Positions 1 through 8,821 of a DNA stretch of 32,199 nt are shown here, in pieces. Below the pieces are notes generated by a model. The model saw nothing but the letters and a program-made list of their open reading frames with translations. It was not told where the DNA came from and searched no databases. The position numbers and the translations under genes were made by a program. The DNA is from Bacteroides sp. CAG:144. Lineage in GTDB: Bacteria > Bacteroidota > Bacteroidia > Bacteroidales > UBA11471. The DNA lies in the NCBI GenBank assembly GCA_000434215.1, contig HF999696.1, forward strand, positions 44,274 through 76,472. The letters run 5' to 3'. Numbering within the stretch: position 1 is the first letter of the stretch; every line of letters starts with the position of its first letter.

Positions 1-418
1 CATTGATTTGATTCAAATCTTTCCACCGCGATGAGGCCAGCGTTGTCGTAAAGAGGCTGAAACCTTGCTCGCCGGCATAACGAGCCGTACGGCGCAACCG
101 AGATGTAAAACAACGCAAGCAACGCGCTCCGCGCTCGGGTTCATTCTCCAATCCGCGCATCTCTGCCACCCAACCGTCATGGTCATAATCGGCATCGACA
201 AAATCGAGTCCCAAACGCCCAGCATGACGTATACACTCTGCTTTCCGGCGTTCATACTCCTCCCGAGGATAAATATTCGGATTGCAAAAAAACAGCGTAG
301 GACACACGCCGTTATCAAGCAAGCACTCTACAATAGCCGATGAACACGGGGCACAGCAACAATGCAGAAGTACGTTTTTCACCCCACCCGGCACGTCTAA
401 ATGTATTTCAGGTTTCAT
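1..418 (-). CDS. queH: Epoxyqueuosine reductase QueH, partial (3' end outside window)
   Basis: QueH reduces epoxyqueuosine to queuosine in the tRNA wobble base (DUF208 family, the non-cobalamin alternative to QueG). Reading the minus strand from the ATG at 416-418 gives a protein starting MKPEIHLDVPGG. It contains the hallmark LLHCCCAPC cysteine cluster near residues 17-25, FFCNPNIYPREEY, and a second cysteine pair in GARCLRCF near residue 100; these cysteines are expected to bind the metal/Fe-S site. About 139 residues are present and the frame is open to the window edge, so the C-terminus is missing. A TAnnTTTG element lies at 423-430 on the minus strand, only a few bases before the start codon; if used, it would give a nearly leaderless mRNA, but no good -33 partner is visible. 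Recognition rests on the motifs and is firm. Confidence 0.9.
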   Translation of the reverse strand, partial: MKPEIHLDVPGGVKNVLLHCCCAPCSSAIVECLLDNGVCPTLFFCNPNIYPREEYERRKAECIRHAGRLGLDFVDADYDHDGWVAEMRGLENEPERGARCLRCFTSRLRRTARYAGEQGFSLFTTTLASSRWKDLNQIN

Positions 419-481
419 ACCGCAAAAGTAATCATTTTATACCAAATCCGTCCGGAGAAACAGATGTCTCGCCCTTTTCCT

Positions 482-571
482 AAAAAAAGCGAGAACGCCT
501 CTGTGAGACGTTCCCTCTCAAAATGTTTTCACAACGGAATAATCCTTATTGTGAATTGCTTCAAAATTGTT
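482..571 (-). ncRNA. Putative tracrRNA of the type II-C CRISPR system
   Basis: On the minus strand, about 549-573 is the reverse complement of the 5' half of the CRISPR repeat. Against the 5479-5525 repeat it pairs as blocks of 4, 8 and 9 bp, separated by one A-C mismatch and one bulged U. The RNA continues through a short GGA/UCC nexus-like stem and ends in a 9-bp hairpin with one wobble pair (arms 505-513 and 493-501, loop 502-504), followed by a run of seven U (482-488). That is a classic intrinsic terminator. The 5' end near 566-571 is inferred from the promoter at 574-604. The segment 528-534 is complementary to 549-555, so free tracrRNA could fold back on part of its own anti-repeat. 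The RNA is transcribed divergently from cas9. The ends are inferred and were not measured. Confidence 0.85.
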
Positions 572-573
572 CT

Positions 574-604
574 CAAATTTACACATATTATTTATATAAA
601 CAAA
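574..604 (-). promoter_or_regulatory. tracrRNA promoter, Bacteroidota consensus
   Basis: On the minus strand the sequence reads TTTG (601-604), then 19 nt, then TAAATTTG (574-581). This matches the Bacteroidota primary sigma factor consensus exactly, TTTG-N19-21-TAnnTTTG. The predicted start falls at about 566-571, right at the beginning of the anti-repeat. Confidence 0.8.
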
Positions 605-620
605 TAAATTAACAAAAAAA

Positions 621-651
621 TTTGTTTTTCGATTCATTTTCGATATATTTG
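621..651 (+). promoter_or_regulatory. cas9-cas1-cas2 promoter, Bacteroidota consensus
   Basis: TTTG (621-624), 19 nt, TATATTTG (644-651) is an exact consensus match that ends 26 nt before the cas9 ATG. Its -33 box lies only 16 bp from the -33 box of the divergent tracrRNA promoter, so the two are back to back. Confidence 0.8.
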
Positions 652-677
652 AGAAGAAAACCATTCGATATCGAACC

Positions 678-3600
678 ATGAAAAACATATTAGGCTTGGA
701 CTTAGGCTCCGGAAGCATAGGCTGGAGCGTCATACAAGAGGGAGAAAATAACCGTACTATTTTGGGAATGGGATCCCGTATCATACCCTTATCGCCCGAC
801 GATACCACACAATTCACACAAGGAAAAAGCATTACGAAAAATGCCGACCGCACAGCCTTCCGGACACAGAGAAAGGGCTACGACCGCTACCAGTTGCGAC
901 GACATTACCTTACCCAATATCTGCATAAATTAGGTATGCTGCCCGACGAAAGGCTCATCAAATTACCGCAAACGGAGTTGTGGGAAATACGGGCCAAAGC
1001 CGTAAATGAAAAAATCGAACTACCCGAGCTGGGAAGGGTACTCTATCACCTCAATCAGAAACGAGGCTACAAATCGGGAAAGTCTGATTTCCAAGACAAA
1101 AAAAATTCGAAATATCTGTCGGAAGTAAGCGAAAGATACAAGAAGTTGCAAGAGAAAGACATCACCATAGGACAAAAGTTCTACGCAGAACTCAAAGCCG
1201 ACCCGACATACAGGTGCAAAGACAGGGTATATCCCCGTATCGCCTATATCGAAGAGTTCGATCGCATCATGGAGTGTCAGCGTAAACACCACGATATCCT
1301 CACCGACGAGCATATCGCCCACCTGCGCAATCATATCATCTATTACCAACGCCCCCTTAAATCGTGCAAACATCTGGTCGGAGAATGTTCGCTGGCTCAA
1401 ATGACCTACCGGTTACCCGACGGCTCGATAAAATCCCGACCAATAAAAGTAGCACCCAAAAGCTCGCCCCTGTTTCAAGTATGTAAAATATGGGAAAGTA
1501 TCAACCACATCAATCTGCAACGCGACCGCGAGAGATTTGAGATAACTCCGGCACACCGGCAAGCCCTATTTACCCATATGAACAGTAAAGAAAAACTGAA
1601 AATCAACGACCTTTATAAAATTCTGGGTATAAAAAAACACGACGGCTGGTGGGGCGGAAAAGCCATAGGGAACGGATTGCAAGGCAATACCACGGTCATC
1701 GCATTGCAAAATGCCCTAACCGGATATTCCCGTGCCGACGAGCTACTGCGTTTTGAATTGAAGACTTGCGAAATAGAGATAGCCGACCCCGAAACGGGAG
1801 AAATTGCCACCCAACTCATCATCGACCCCGCCTTCGAGCAAGAACCGCTCTACCGGCTATGGCACACGCTCTACTCCATCAGCGACACCGATGTACTCGA
1901 CCGCATTTTGGAGCGTAAATTCGGAATAGAAGACCCTGAAATGCGAGAGAAACTCACACAGATCGACTTCACCAAGTCCGGTTACGGCAACCTGTCGAGC
2001 ATCGCCATGCGGCGCATCTTACCCTATCTCCGGCAGGGATATGTCTACTCCGAGGCCTGTTTCATGGCCGGATACAACCACAGCAACTCGATCACCCGGG
2101 AAGAAAACCTCGCCCGCGAACTGGCCGAACACTTACGACCGATAACCAAAGGCGAATTGCGTCAACCCATCGTCGAGAAGATTCTCAATCAGATGGTCAA
2201 TCTCGTCAATGCACTGATAGACCGTTACGGACGTTTCGACGAAATACGGGTAGAACTGGCGCGGGAACTCCAACAAAACCGGGAAGAGCGCGACAAGACT
2301 TACAAAAAACAACTCGACAACCAGAAACGGAACGAAGAAATCAGACATCATATCGAGGAAATGTATCTCACCCCTACCCGTTCACGCATACAGAAATATC
2401 GTATGTATGAGGAGAGCCACCATTTGTGCATCTATTGCGGGCAACCCGTCGGCCTCGCCGCTTTCCTGCAAGGCTACGATACCGAAGTAGAGCATATCAT
2501 TCCGCGTTCGCTCTATTTCGACGACAGTTACAACAACAAGGTGTGCGCCTGCCGGGCATGCAACCAAGCCAAGAACAACCGCACCGCCTACGACTACATG
2601 AGCAGCCTGCCCGAGGAAACGTTCCATCGTTACCTCGACCGGATAAAAAACATGCACGACAACAAAGAAATATCCGACACCAAATACAAATACCTGCTCA
2701 CCAAAGGAGATGAAATACCGCAGGACTTCCTCAACCGTCAAATGCGGGAAAGCCAGTATATCTCGCGCAAAGCCATCGCCATGTTGCAGGAAGTATGCCA
2801 CCATGTCTACGCCACGAGCGGATCGGTTACGGCATATCTGCGCCACGTGTGGGGCTGGGACAACGTCCTGCACGACCTCAACCGGGAACGCTACCGCGCC
2901 GGAGGACTCACCGAGATGCGAGAAATCGACAACCGTACCGTCGAATGCATAAAAGACTGGAACAAGCGGCTCGACCATCGCCACCACGCCATAGATGCCC
3001 TTGCCATAGCCTGCACCCGACAAGGATATATACAACGCATCAATACGCTCTCTAAACAAGCCGAAGAGGGTGATCTTGTTTCACTCGAACGATATATCCG
3101 GCAGCAACCACACTTTTCTTATGCCGAAGTGTGTGCAGCCGCCGAGAAAATACTCGTCTCCTTCAAGGCCGGCAAACGGGTGGCAACAAAAGGGAAGCGC
3201 TACATCTACCGGGGTGGTAAACGCATCTTGGCCCAAGAAGACATCACCGTACCCCGAGGCGCACTGAGCGAACAAAGCGTTTACGGACAAATAGCTCAAT
3301 ATCGGAAAGACAAGAAAGGGAAAGTCTCATTCTCTTACGAATCTGTCCTCAAATACCCCATCGAAAGCATCGATACCAAAACATTACCCGATGTGGTCGA
3401 CGCCGGTATACGTAGGATTTTACAACAACGGCTCGATGAACACGGCGGCAACGCCAAGAAAGCCTTTGCCACACCGGTCTATACGGCAAGCGGACACCTC
3501 ATTCGCACCGTGCGTTGCTTTACCCGTCTCAAAGCGGTCGTTCCGGTAAAATATGACGCATCGGGCAAAGCGGTCGGATTTGTCAAGCCGGGCAACAATC

Positions 3601-4099
3601 ACCATGTCGCCATCTACATCGATCGCGACGGCAAACCGCAGGAACATATCGTAACCTTTTGGCATGCCGTAGAACGAAAAAAATACGGTCTCCCCGTCAT
3701 TATCGAGCGTCCAGGAGAAGCATGGGACGCTGCAACCGATGCCATGCCCGATTCGTTTCTGGAACAACTTCCCGACGCGACTTGGCAATTCCGGCTCTCC
3801 ATGCAACAAAATGAGATGTTTATCCTCGGTATGCCCGACGAGCTCTATGCCGACGCTCTCGAAAATCGCGACTACGCGTTGCTGGGGAAATACCTCTACC
3901 GGGTGCAGAAAATTTCAACAAAATATTACTGTTTCAGACACCATATCGAAACCTCGGTCGATGACAAATACAACGGGAAGAAAAATGAAAAACTTTCCAC
4001 ACAAATGGGGAAATATAAACTTATAAGTAGTATAAGTGCTTTATATTCCCAACACCCTCACAAAGTGAAAATATCCCTCACGGGAGAAATCTGCGAAAT

Positions 4100-4103
<4 letters not shown>
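678..4103 (+). CDS. cas9: CRISPR-associated endonuclease Cas9, type II-C, compact
   Basis: RNA-guided DNA endonuclease of 1141 residues. RuvC-I is LGLDLGSGSIGW with catalytic D8. An arginine-rich bridge helix follows at about 58-82 (RTAFRTQRKGYDRYQLRR). A recognition lobe covers about 85-490. RuvC-II is IRVELARE with E526. The HNH domain spans about 580-640, with VEHIIPRS (H606) and a zinc-ribbon style pair of CxxC motifs (C584/C587 and C625/C628). RuvC-III is LDHRHHAIDALAIA with H770 and D773. The C-terminal 290 residues should hold the wedge and PAM-interacting region and include the NHHVAIY segment typical of II-C proteins. All nuclease residues are intact, so the enzyme looks active. It is short beside the roughly 1400-residue Cas9 of many Bacteroides (from memory). 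The stop codon overlaps the cas1 start (ATGA). Confidence 0.97.
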
Positions 4104-5370
<1,267 letters not shown>

Positions 5371-5375
5371 AAACA

Positions 5376-5410
5376 AAAAAGGACTCCGCACTATACTTGG
5401 AGTCCTTTTT
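5376..5410 (+). terminator. Bidirectional terminator between cas2 and the CRISPR array
   Basis: Arms AAAAAGGACTCC and GGAGTCCTTTTT (about 5376-5387 and 5399-5410) with an 11-nt loop, A-run on one side and T-run on the other. It can stop both the cas operon (plus) and transcription leaving the array (minus). Confidence 0.9.
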
Positions 5411-5478
5411 ATTCGAATACTTTTTCTATTCTAATCTTCGATTCAAATTCCTGAAATACAGCATACTGTATATATCCG
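5411..5478. other. Array flank between terminator and first repeat, with inverted copy of the repeat end
   Basis: 68 nt of AT-rich DNA. AATACAGC at 5455-5462 is the exact inverse of GCTGTATT, the edge of the adjoining repeat (5479-5486), so an 8-bp stem with a 16-nt loop could form across the repeat boundary. A smaller nested stem, TACAG/CTGTA, lies inside it. This could be part of the leader/anchor used by Cas1-Cas2 or simply a hairpin 3' of the array transcript. No further full repeat is visible here. Confidence 0.5.
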
Positions 5479-5494
5479 GCTGTATTCGATATGT

Positions 5495-5525
5495 CAAAGA
5501 TACAATTTTGAAAGCAATTTACAAC
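5495..5525 (-). promoter_or_regulatory. Putative promoter embedded in CRISPR repeat 1
   Basis: On the minus strand: GTTG (5522-5525), 19 nt, TATCTTTG (5495-5502). The -7 box is an exact TAnnTTTG match and the -33 box matches 3 of 4 bases (GTTG for TTTG), with correct spacing. It would start RNA about 10 nt before the end of the repeat. No spacer lies downstream of this copy. Confidence 0.55.
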
Positions 5526-5571
5526 ATATCTGTTTACATGCTTATTTATGTTATAGCTGTATTCGATATGT

Positions 5572-5603
5572 CAAAGATACAATATTAGAAGCAAATTCAC
5601 AAC
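5572..5603 (-). promoter_or_regulatory. Putative promoter embedded in CRISPR repeat 2, driving the crRNA
   Basis: On the minus strand: GTTG (5600-5603), 20 nt, TATCTTTG (5572-5579). The predicted start near 5564-5568 would give an RNA with about 10 repeat nucleotides, the 30-nt spacer, and then repeat 1, whose 5' half pairs with tracrRNA. Confidence 0.6.
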
Positions 5604-5943
5604 ATGTGTACATGCATGTGTGTATTTTGGAATGAAATATACCGTTTTATTTAAAAACAAATCAATTTTAAATTTCATTTTTAACTATAATTTAGGCATT
5701 CCCAAGAATTCAATTGTAAAAGAAGTTTTTTCGACCCAATCCTTTGAGATTATATTCTACAAATTCTGATTTCAGGCAGAAAAGCCGATTTCCTACGTCA
5801 AAAAACACAAGCAAAATATTTTTCATTTCCAAGTTATCCTTTCGGACGATAAGTTATATATTTGCAAGCAATCCATAGCAGTATTCAAGCCGCTATAAAA
5901 ACGGCTATTACCATATACCAAATTTCAAAAAACGGACAAAATC
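5604..5943. other. AT-rich intergenic region between CRISPR array and the Big_2 gene
   Basis: 340 bp with no credible gene. It lies upstream of the array on the crRNA strand and so may hold a leader. No exact TTTG-N19-21-TAnnTTTG promoter facing the array was noticed. On the plus strand a TATATTTG box (5857-5864), with no clear -33 partner, may serve the downstream gene. A small AGCCG/CGGCT stem lies in that gene's presumed 5' leader near 5889-5910. Confidence 0.5.
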
Positions 5944-7083
5944 ATGGAAACCGTCAACAAAAATACATATACGTTTCCCGATAGGAAATATAAAAACAGG
6001 TTCAAAAATTATAGCATCAACGGGAAATCTCTTTTGATACTTTTGTGTTTCATATTCAGCTCACAAGTCTGTTTAGGATTGACCATCCACGACCAAACCA
6101 AATACTATACAATCACCGTCGGACGCAGTATAACCCTCTACTATTACGGCATCAGTGGGGCGGAATCTTTCTCGGCAACACCGTGGGGAATGGGAACCGA
6201 ATGTATAAAGGTAACTTCGGGGAAAAACGGACAAACCGGTTGGTGCACCATAAAAGCGGTGGAAAAAACGACAAATATTCCGGTCGTAACCGTGAGTTAC
6301 GCCTACAAAAATGCAAAAGGAGAGATAAGAGATATTTACAACTTCTACAACAACATCAAAATCGTCGAACTCGAAGCCGTAAGTATTCCCGGGACACTCA
6401 CACTAGGAATCGGAGAAAGTTATTCTTTTTCTCCCACCTTGACACCGAGCGATGCAAGCACGACCTATAAATGGGACTCGAGCGACGAATCCGTAGCCAA
6501 AATAGAAAACGGAACAATCACCGCCTTAAAAGCCGGAAATACGATCATCACCTGCACAACACACAACGGAAAAACAGCAGAATGCAAAATAACGGTAAAA
6601 CCGACATTGGCAGAAAATATAACGATAGAACCCAGCGAACTAAAAATGGATCCCGGAGAACGGAAACAACTCATCGCCACGTTCTCGCCTGAAAATGTCT
6701 CATCGAAGAAACTGACGTGGGAAAGTTCCGATCGAGATGTTGCCATCGTAACCAACGAAGGTCTGGTCGTTGCTCTTTCGCCAGGCTGGACAATTATCTC
6801 CGCCAATACGACCGACGGCAGCGAAATTTCGGCCAGCTGCATATTACAAGTAGAAAAATCGGGAGCGTCGGGTTTGAAGAATATTCCCAGCCCGGAAATG
6901 CACATATATACCAAAGAAGGAAAAATACACATTACCCATATAGATGAAAATGAAGAAATCAAAATCTACAACCCGCTCGGCCAAATCATTTATACAGGCA
7001 GTCCGCAAGATATTCCCGTGCTCGAAGGGAAAGGACTATATATCATATATATAGGAAAATCTGCCGTTAAAATATTATTATAA
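5944..7083 (+). CDS. Secreted protein with two Big_2 Ig-like domains and a type IX-like C-terminal domain
   Basis: 379 residues of unknown specific role. After a polar, basic stretch of about 28 residues comes a hydrophobic segment (about 29-45, LLILLCFIFSSQVCLG) that looks like a signal peptide or signal anchor. Two bacterial Ig-like group 2 domains follow, about 141-218 and 222-303, each with the typical W-SSD-x-VA-I and ...ALxxGxTIIxxxT signature. The last 60 residues (EEIKIYNPLGQIIYTG ... KGLYIIYIG ... KILL) resemble the type A sorting domain of the type IX secretion system. The likely location is therefore the cell surface or outside the cell, with a scaffold or adhesive role (inference). 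The start is the only ATG before the signal segment and gives an unusually long n-region. Nothing in it suggests a CRISPR function; it appears to be a single-gene unit. Confidence 0.8.
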   Translation: METVNKNTYTFPDRKYKNRFKNYSINGKSLLILLCFIFSSQVCLGLTIHDQTKYYTITVGRSITLYYYGISGAESFSATPWGMGTECIKVTSGKNGQTGWCTIKAVEKTTNIPVVTVSYAYKNAKGEIRDIYNFYNNIKIVELEAVSIPGTLTLGIGESYSFSPTLTPSDASTTYKWDSSDESVAKIENGTITALKAGNTIITCTTHNGKTAECKITVKPTLAENITIEPSELKMDPGERKQLIATFSPENVSSKKLTWESSDRDVAIVTNEGLVVALSPGWTIISANTTDGSEISASCILQVEKSGASGLKNIPSPEMHIYTKEGKIHITHIDENEEIKIYNPLGQIIYTGSPQDIPVLEGKGLYIIYIGKSAVKILL

Positions 7084-7201
7084 TCTGCAAGAATTTCCCT
7101 CTAAATGCGGCAAACAGGGAACGGTAACTTAAAAGAAATCTTCGTCTCCTGAATCAAGGACAAAATAACTGTCGGGAAAATCCCTTCAAAAAAAAGTTCG
7201 T

Positions 7202-7244
7202 AAAAAAAGGGACTGTAATCTAATAATAGATTTACAGTCCCTTC
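7202..7244 (-). terminator. Terminator of tRNA-Arg (probably also stops the Big_2 gene)
   Basis: A 12-bp stem (arms 7207-7218 and 7232-7243), extendable by TCT/AGA, just past the 3' end of the tRNA. It is followed on the minus strand by seven T (7202-7208). Confidence 0.88.
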
Positions 7245-7248
7245 TATG

Positions 7249-7320
7249 TACTCCCGCCGGGAATCGAACCCGGATTTAAAGTTTAGGAAACTTTCGTTCT
7301 ATCCATTGAACTACAAGAGC
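7249..7320 (-). tRNA. tRNA-Arg (anticodon CCU)
   Basis: 72-nt cloverleaf on the minus strand. The acceptor stem is GCTCTTG/CGGGAGT with discriminator A, the D arm is GTTC/GAAC, the anticodon stem AAAGT/ACTTT encloses loop TTCCTAA (anticodon CCT at 7285-7287), and the T arm is CCGGG-TTCGATT-CCCGG. CCA is not encoded. It decodes AGG. Confidence 0.96.
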
Positions 7321-7337
7321 AATTGATTTCCGAGGGA

Positions 7338-7369
7338 CAAAATTACAACTTTCACGACACATCTGCAAA
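7338..7369 (-). promoter_or_regulatory. tRNA-Arg promoter, Bacteroidota consensus
   Basis: On the minus strand: TTTG (7366-7369), 20 nt, TAATTTTG (7338-7345). This is an exact consensus match about 17 nt before the mature 5' end of the tRNA. Confidence 0.75.
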
Positions 7370-7513
7370 TTCCCACAAAGATATGATCGCCTTCTCTTTT
7401 TTGACAACTTTTTCCCATGACACCCAATCGCCTGTCGAGAAAAAGACTTTCTGTCCAAACACAATCTTTGCAAAAAACATCATGCATCAAATATTCCCTT
7501 ACTACGACAAGGA

Positions 7514-8239
7514 TCAATCAAAAAGTTCGTGCATGATTTCGAGGGAACGTATTTCGGACAACTCGGGTTGATGCAGACGATAATACGTAATCATTTGCTC
7601 GAGAATCGTCCGGCGTTCATCTCTCGTAAAACGGAAACGGCTCAGATTATGCGTATTCATGCGCATGAGGCGAGCAAACACGCCGGCCTCTGCGGGCAGC
7701 AACACATGACGATGTGCCGGTGTCGCCGGCACAAACACACCTTCGAGCATATCGAAAAAATAACCTTCGCCATACTGTTCGGTATTGGGCAGAAATCCGA
7801 GAAAACCCGACAAGCGCAACAAAAACCACAAATGAAAATTGGCCTTTCCCTCTTCCATCATATCGAAAAGACGTATCGATTGCACAAGGAAATCGAAAAA
7901 TGCGGGATTGGACTCCGACTCCCGAAACAGCCGGGACAACATTTCAGAGAGAAACAATGCGACCGATGTTTTCACCGGATCGCCATAGATATGACTCCAC
8001 ACCTCGACCTGACGCACATCGCGTATGCGGAAAATATCCTGCCCCGCCTGCATTTCCGAATCGATTTCGAGAAAAGCGAACGGAGAAAAAAGCGGGCGCA
8101 ACATACGGGAACGTTTTCCCTGCGACTGCGGCAACAAATAGGCCGCCCGCCCGAAACGTTCGGTATAAACCTGTACGATCGACACCTTATCGCTGTATGC
8201 AATCGTATGCAATACGATACCTCGTGTTTTTTCCAACAT
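7514..8239 (-). CDS. recO: DNA repair protein RecO
   Basis: RecO works with RecF and RecR to load RecA onto SSB-covered DNA and anneals complementary strands. The start is taken at the ATG 8237-8239, giving 241 residues beginning MLEKTRGIVLHTIAYSDKVSI, the OB-fold N-terminus typical of the family. Upstream in-frame codons would add 28 residues not expected in RecO. A helical C-terminal domain follows (about 80-241). No cysteine is present, so the zinc finger seen in some RecO proteins is absent, as I would expect for Bacteroidota. It lies between two tRNA loci on opposite strands. No clear promoter was found. The length fits the family. Confidence 0.93.
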   Translation of the reverse strand: MLEKTRGIVLHTIAYSDKVSIVQVYTERFGRAAYLLPQSQGKRSRMLRPLFSPFAFLEIDSEMQAGQDIFRIRDVRQVEVWSHIYGDPVKTSVALFLSEMLSRLFRESESNPAFFDFLVQSIRLFDMMEEGKANFHLWFLLRLSGFLGFLPNTEQYGEGYFFDMLEGVFVPATPAHRHVLLPAEAGVFARLMRMNTHNLSRFRFTRDERRTILEQMITYYRLHQPELSEIRSLEIMHELFD

Positions 8240-8315
8240 ATATGGCGAAAACAAGCTATTTAAGGGTACAAAAATCCGACAAATAACGGAGAAAGACAAT
8301 TTTTTATCTAAATAT

Positions 8316-8346
8316 TTTGCCAATTCAAAAAACAGCTCTATATTTG
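8316..8346 (+). promoter_or_regulatory. Promoter of the tRNA-Glu / rpsT / tRNA-Glu unit
   Basis: TTTG (8316-8319), 19 nt, TATATTTG (8339-8346): exact consensus match about 55 nt before the first tRNA. Confidence 0.8.
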
Positions 8347-8400
8347 CACTCGCATTTTCGGAGACCCTCTCTCTTTCATTGATAGGGAATTACGGAAAAC

Positions 8401-8472
8401 GGCCCATTCGTCTATCGGTTAGGACGCAAGATTTTCATTCTTGAAAGAGGGGTTCGATTCCCCTATGGGCTA
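8401..8472 (+). tRNA. tRNA-Glu (anticodon UUC), copy 1
   Basis: 72-nt cloverleaf. The acceptor stem is GGCCCAT/ATGGGCT with discriminator A, the anticodon stem CAAGA/TCTTG encloses loop TTTTCAT (anticodon TTC), and the T arm is GAGGGG-TTCGATT-CCCCT. It is followed by CCA at 8473-8475, which copy 2 lacks, so this may be chance rather than an encoded tail. Confidence 0.96.
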
Positions 8473-8512
8473 CCAATTAGAAACAAAGAAAATTTAAAAG
8501 GAGATTTATTGA

Positions 8513-8764
8513 ATGGCAAATCATCAATCATCCATCAAAAGAATCAGACAGACGCAAACCAGAAACTTGCGCAACAGATACTACGCAAAAACCGCTCGTA
8601 ACGCCGTCCGCAAATTGCGCGCCATGACCGTGAAAGACGACGCCACCGCATTGTATCGCCAAGTTTCGTCGATGCTCGACAAGTTGGCCAAGAGAAATGT
8701 GATACACAAAAACAAAGCCAACAACTTGAAATCGAAATTGGCTTTGCACATTAACAAACTCTGA
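8513..8764 (+). CDS. rpsT: Small ribosomal subunit protein bS20
   Basis: Highly basic 83-residue helical protein of the 30S subunit, binding 16S rRNA. It starts [15 protein letters not shown] and has the usual S20 features: lysine/arginine-rich helices and [18 protein letters not shown] at the end. A rare clear Shine-Dalgarno sequence, AAAAGGAG (8496-8503), sits 9 nt before the ATG. The gene lies 40 nt after one tRNA-Glu and 57 nt before another and probably shares their transcript; processing of the tRNAs would release the rpsT message. Confidence 0.97.
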   Translation: MANHQSSIKRIRQTQTRNLRNRYYAKTARNAVRKLRAMTVKDDATALYRQVSSMLDKLAKRNVIHKNKANNLKSKLALHINKL

Positions 8765-8769
8765 TACTG

Positions 8770-8820
8770 CAAACTCCCGGAACGAGGAGTTAGTGAGACC
8801 GCTGTATAAAGCGGTGAGTA
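8770..8820 (+). other. Two small hairpins between rpsT and tRNA-Glu copy 2
   Basis: Stems AACTCC/GGAGTT and ACCGCT/AGCGGT occur in tandem with no T-run after either. They may be mRNA 3'-end stabilisers or processing signals ahead of the tRNA rather than terminators. Confidence 0.45.
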
Positions 8821-8821
8821 C

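Larger units (their letters stand above)
5479..5603 (-). CRISPR. Type II-C CRISPR array, two repeats and one spacer
   Basis: Repeat 1 is 5479-5525 (47 bp), the spacer is 5526-5555 (30 bp), and repeat 2 is 5556-5603 (48 bp). The 47-bp repeat and 30-bp spacer are the usual dimensions for Bacteroidota II-C arrays. The crRNA strand is the minus strand: its repeat begins GTTGTAAATTGC and pairs with the anti-repeat upstream of cas9. The two repeats are identical over the crRNA-3' half (at least 25 bp) but differ in the other half by substitutions and a 1-bp insertion. The spacer is AT-rich. No further copies were found on either side. With only two copies, the assignment relies on the adjoining cas genes and the tracrRNA match. 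Confidence 0.92.

Noticed and set aside
13..318. Possible short gene on the minus strand at the left edge
   Set aside because: Another minus-strand frame encodes queH with clear cysteine motifs; this one is out of frame with it.
5411..5478. A third, decayed CRISPR repeat on the cas2 side
   Set aside because: Apart from the inverted AATACAGC octamer, no stretch aligns with the repeat at a 30-nt spacer distance.
5397..5588. 63-codon frame across the terminator and CRISPR repeats
   Set aside because: It consists of terminator, flank and repeat sequence and starts inside the terminator.
5944..7083. The Big_2 gene as a new CRISPR accessory component
   Set aside because: Its domains point to a surface protein, and a 340-bp gap and separate -7 box lie between it and the array. 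Only proximity links them.
8473..8475. Encoded CCA tail on tRNA-Glu copy 1
   Set aside because: The second copy and tRNA-Arg lack it, so three matching bases are likely chance.
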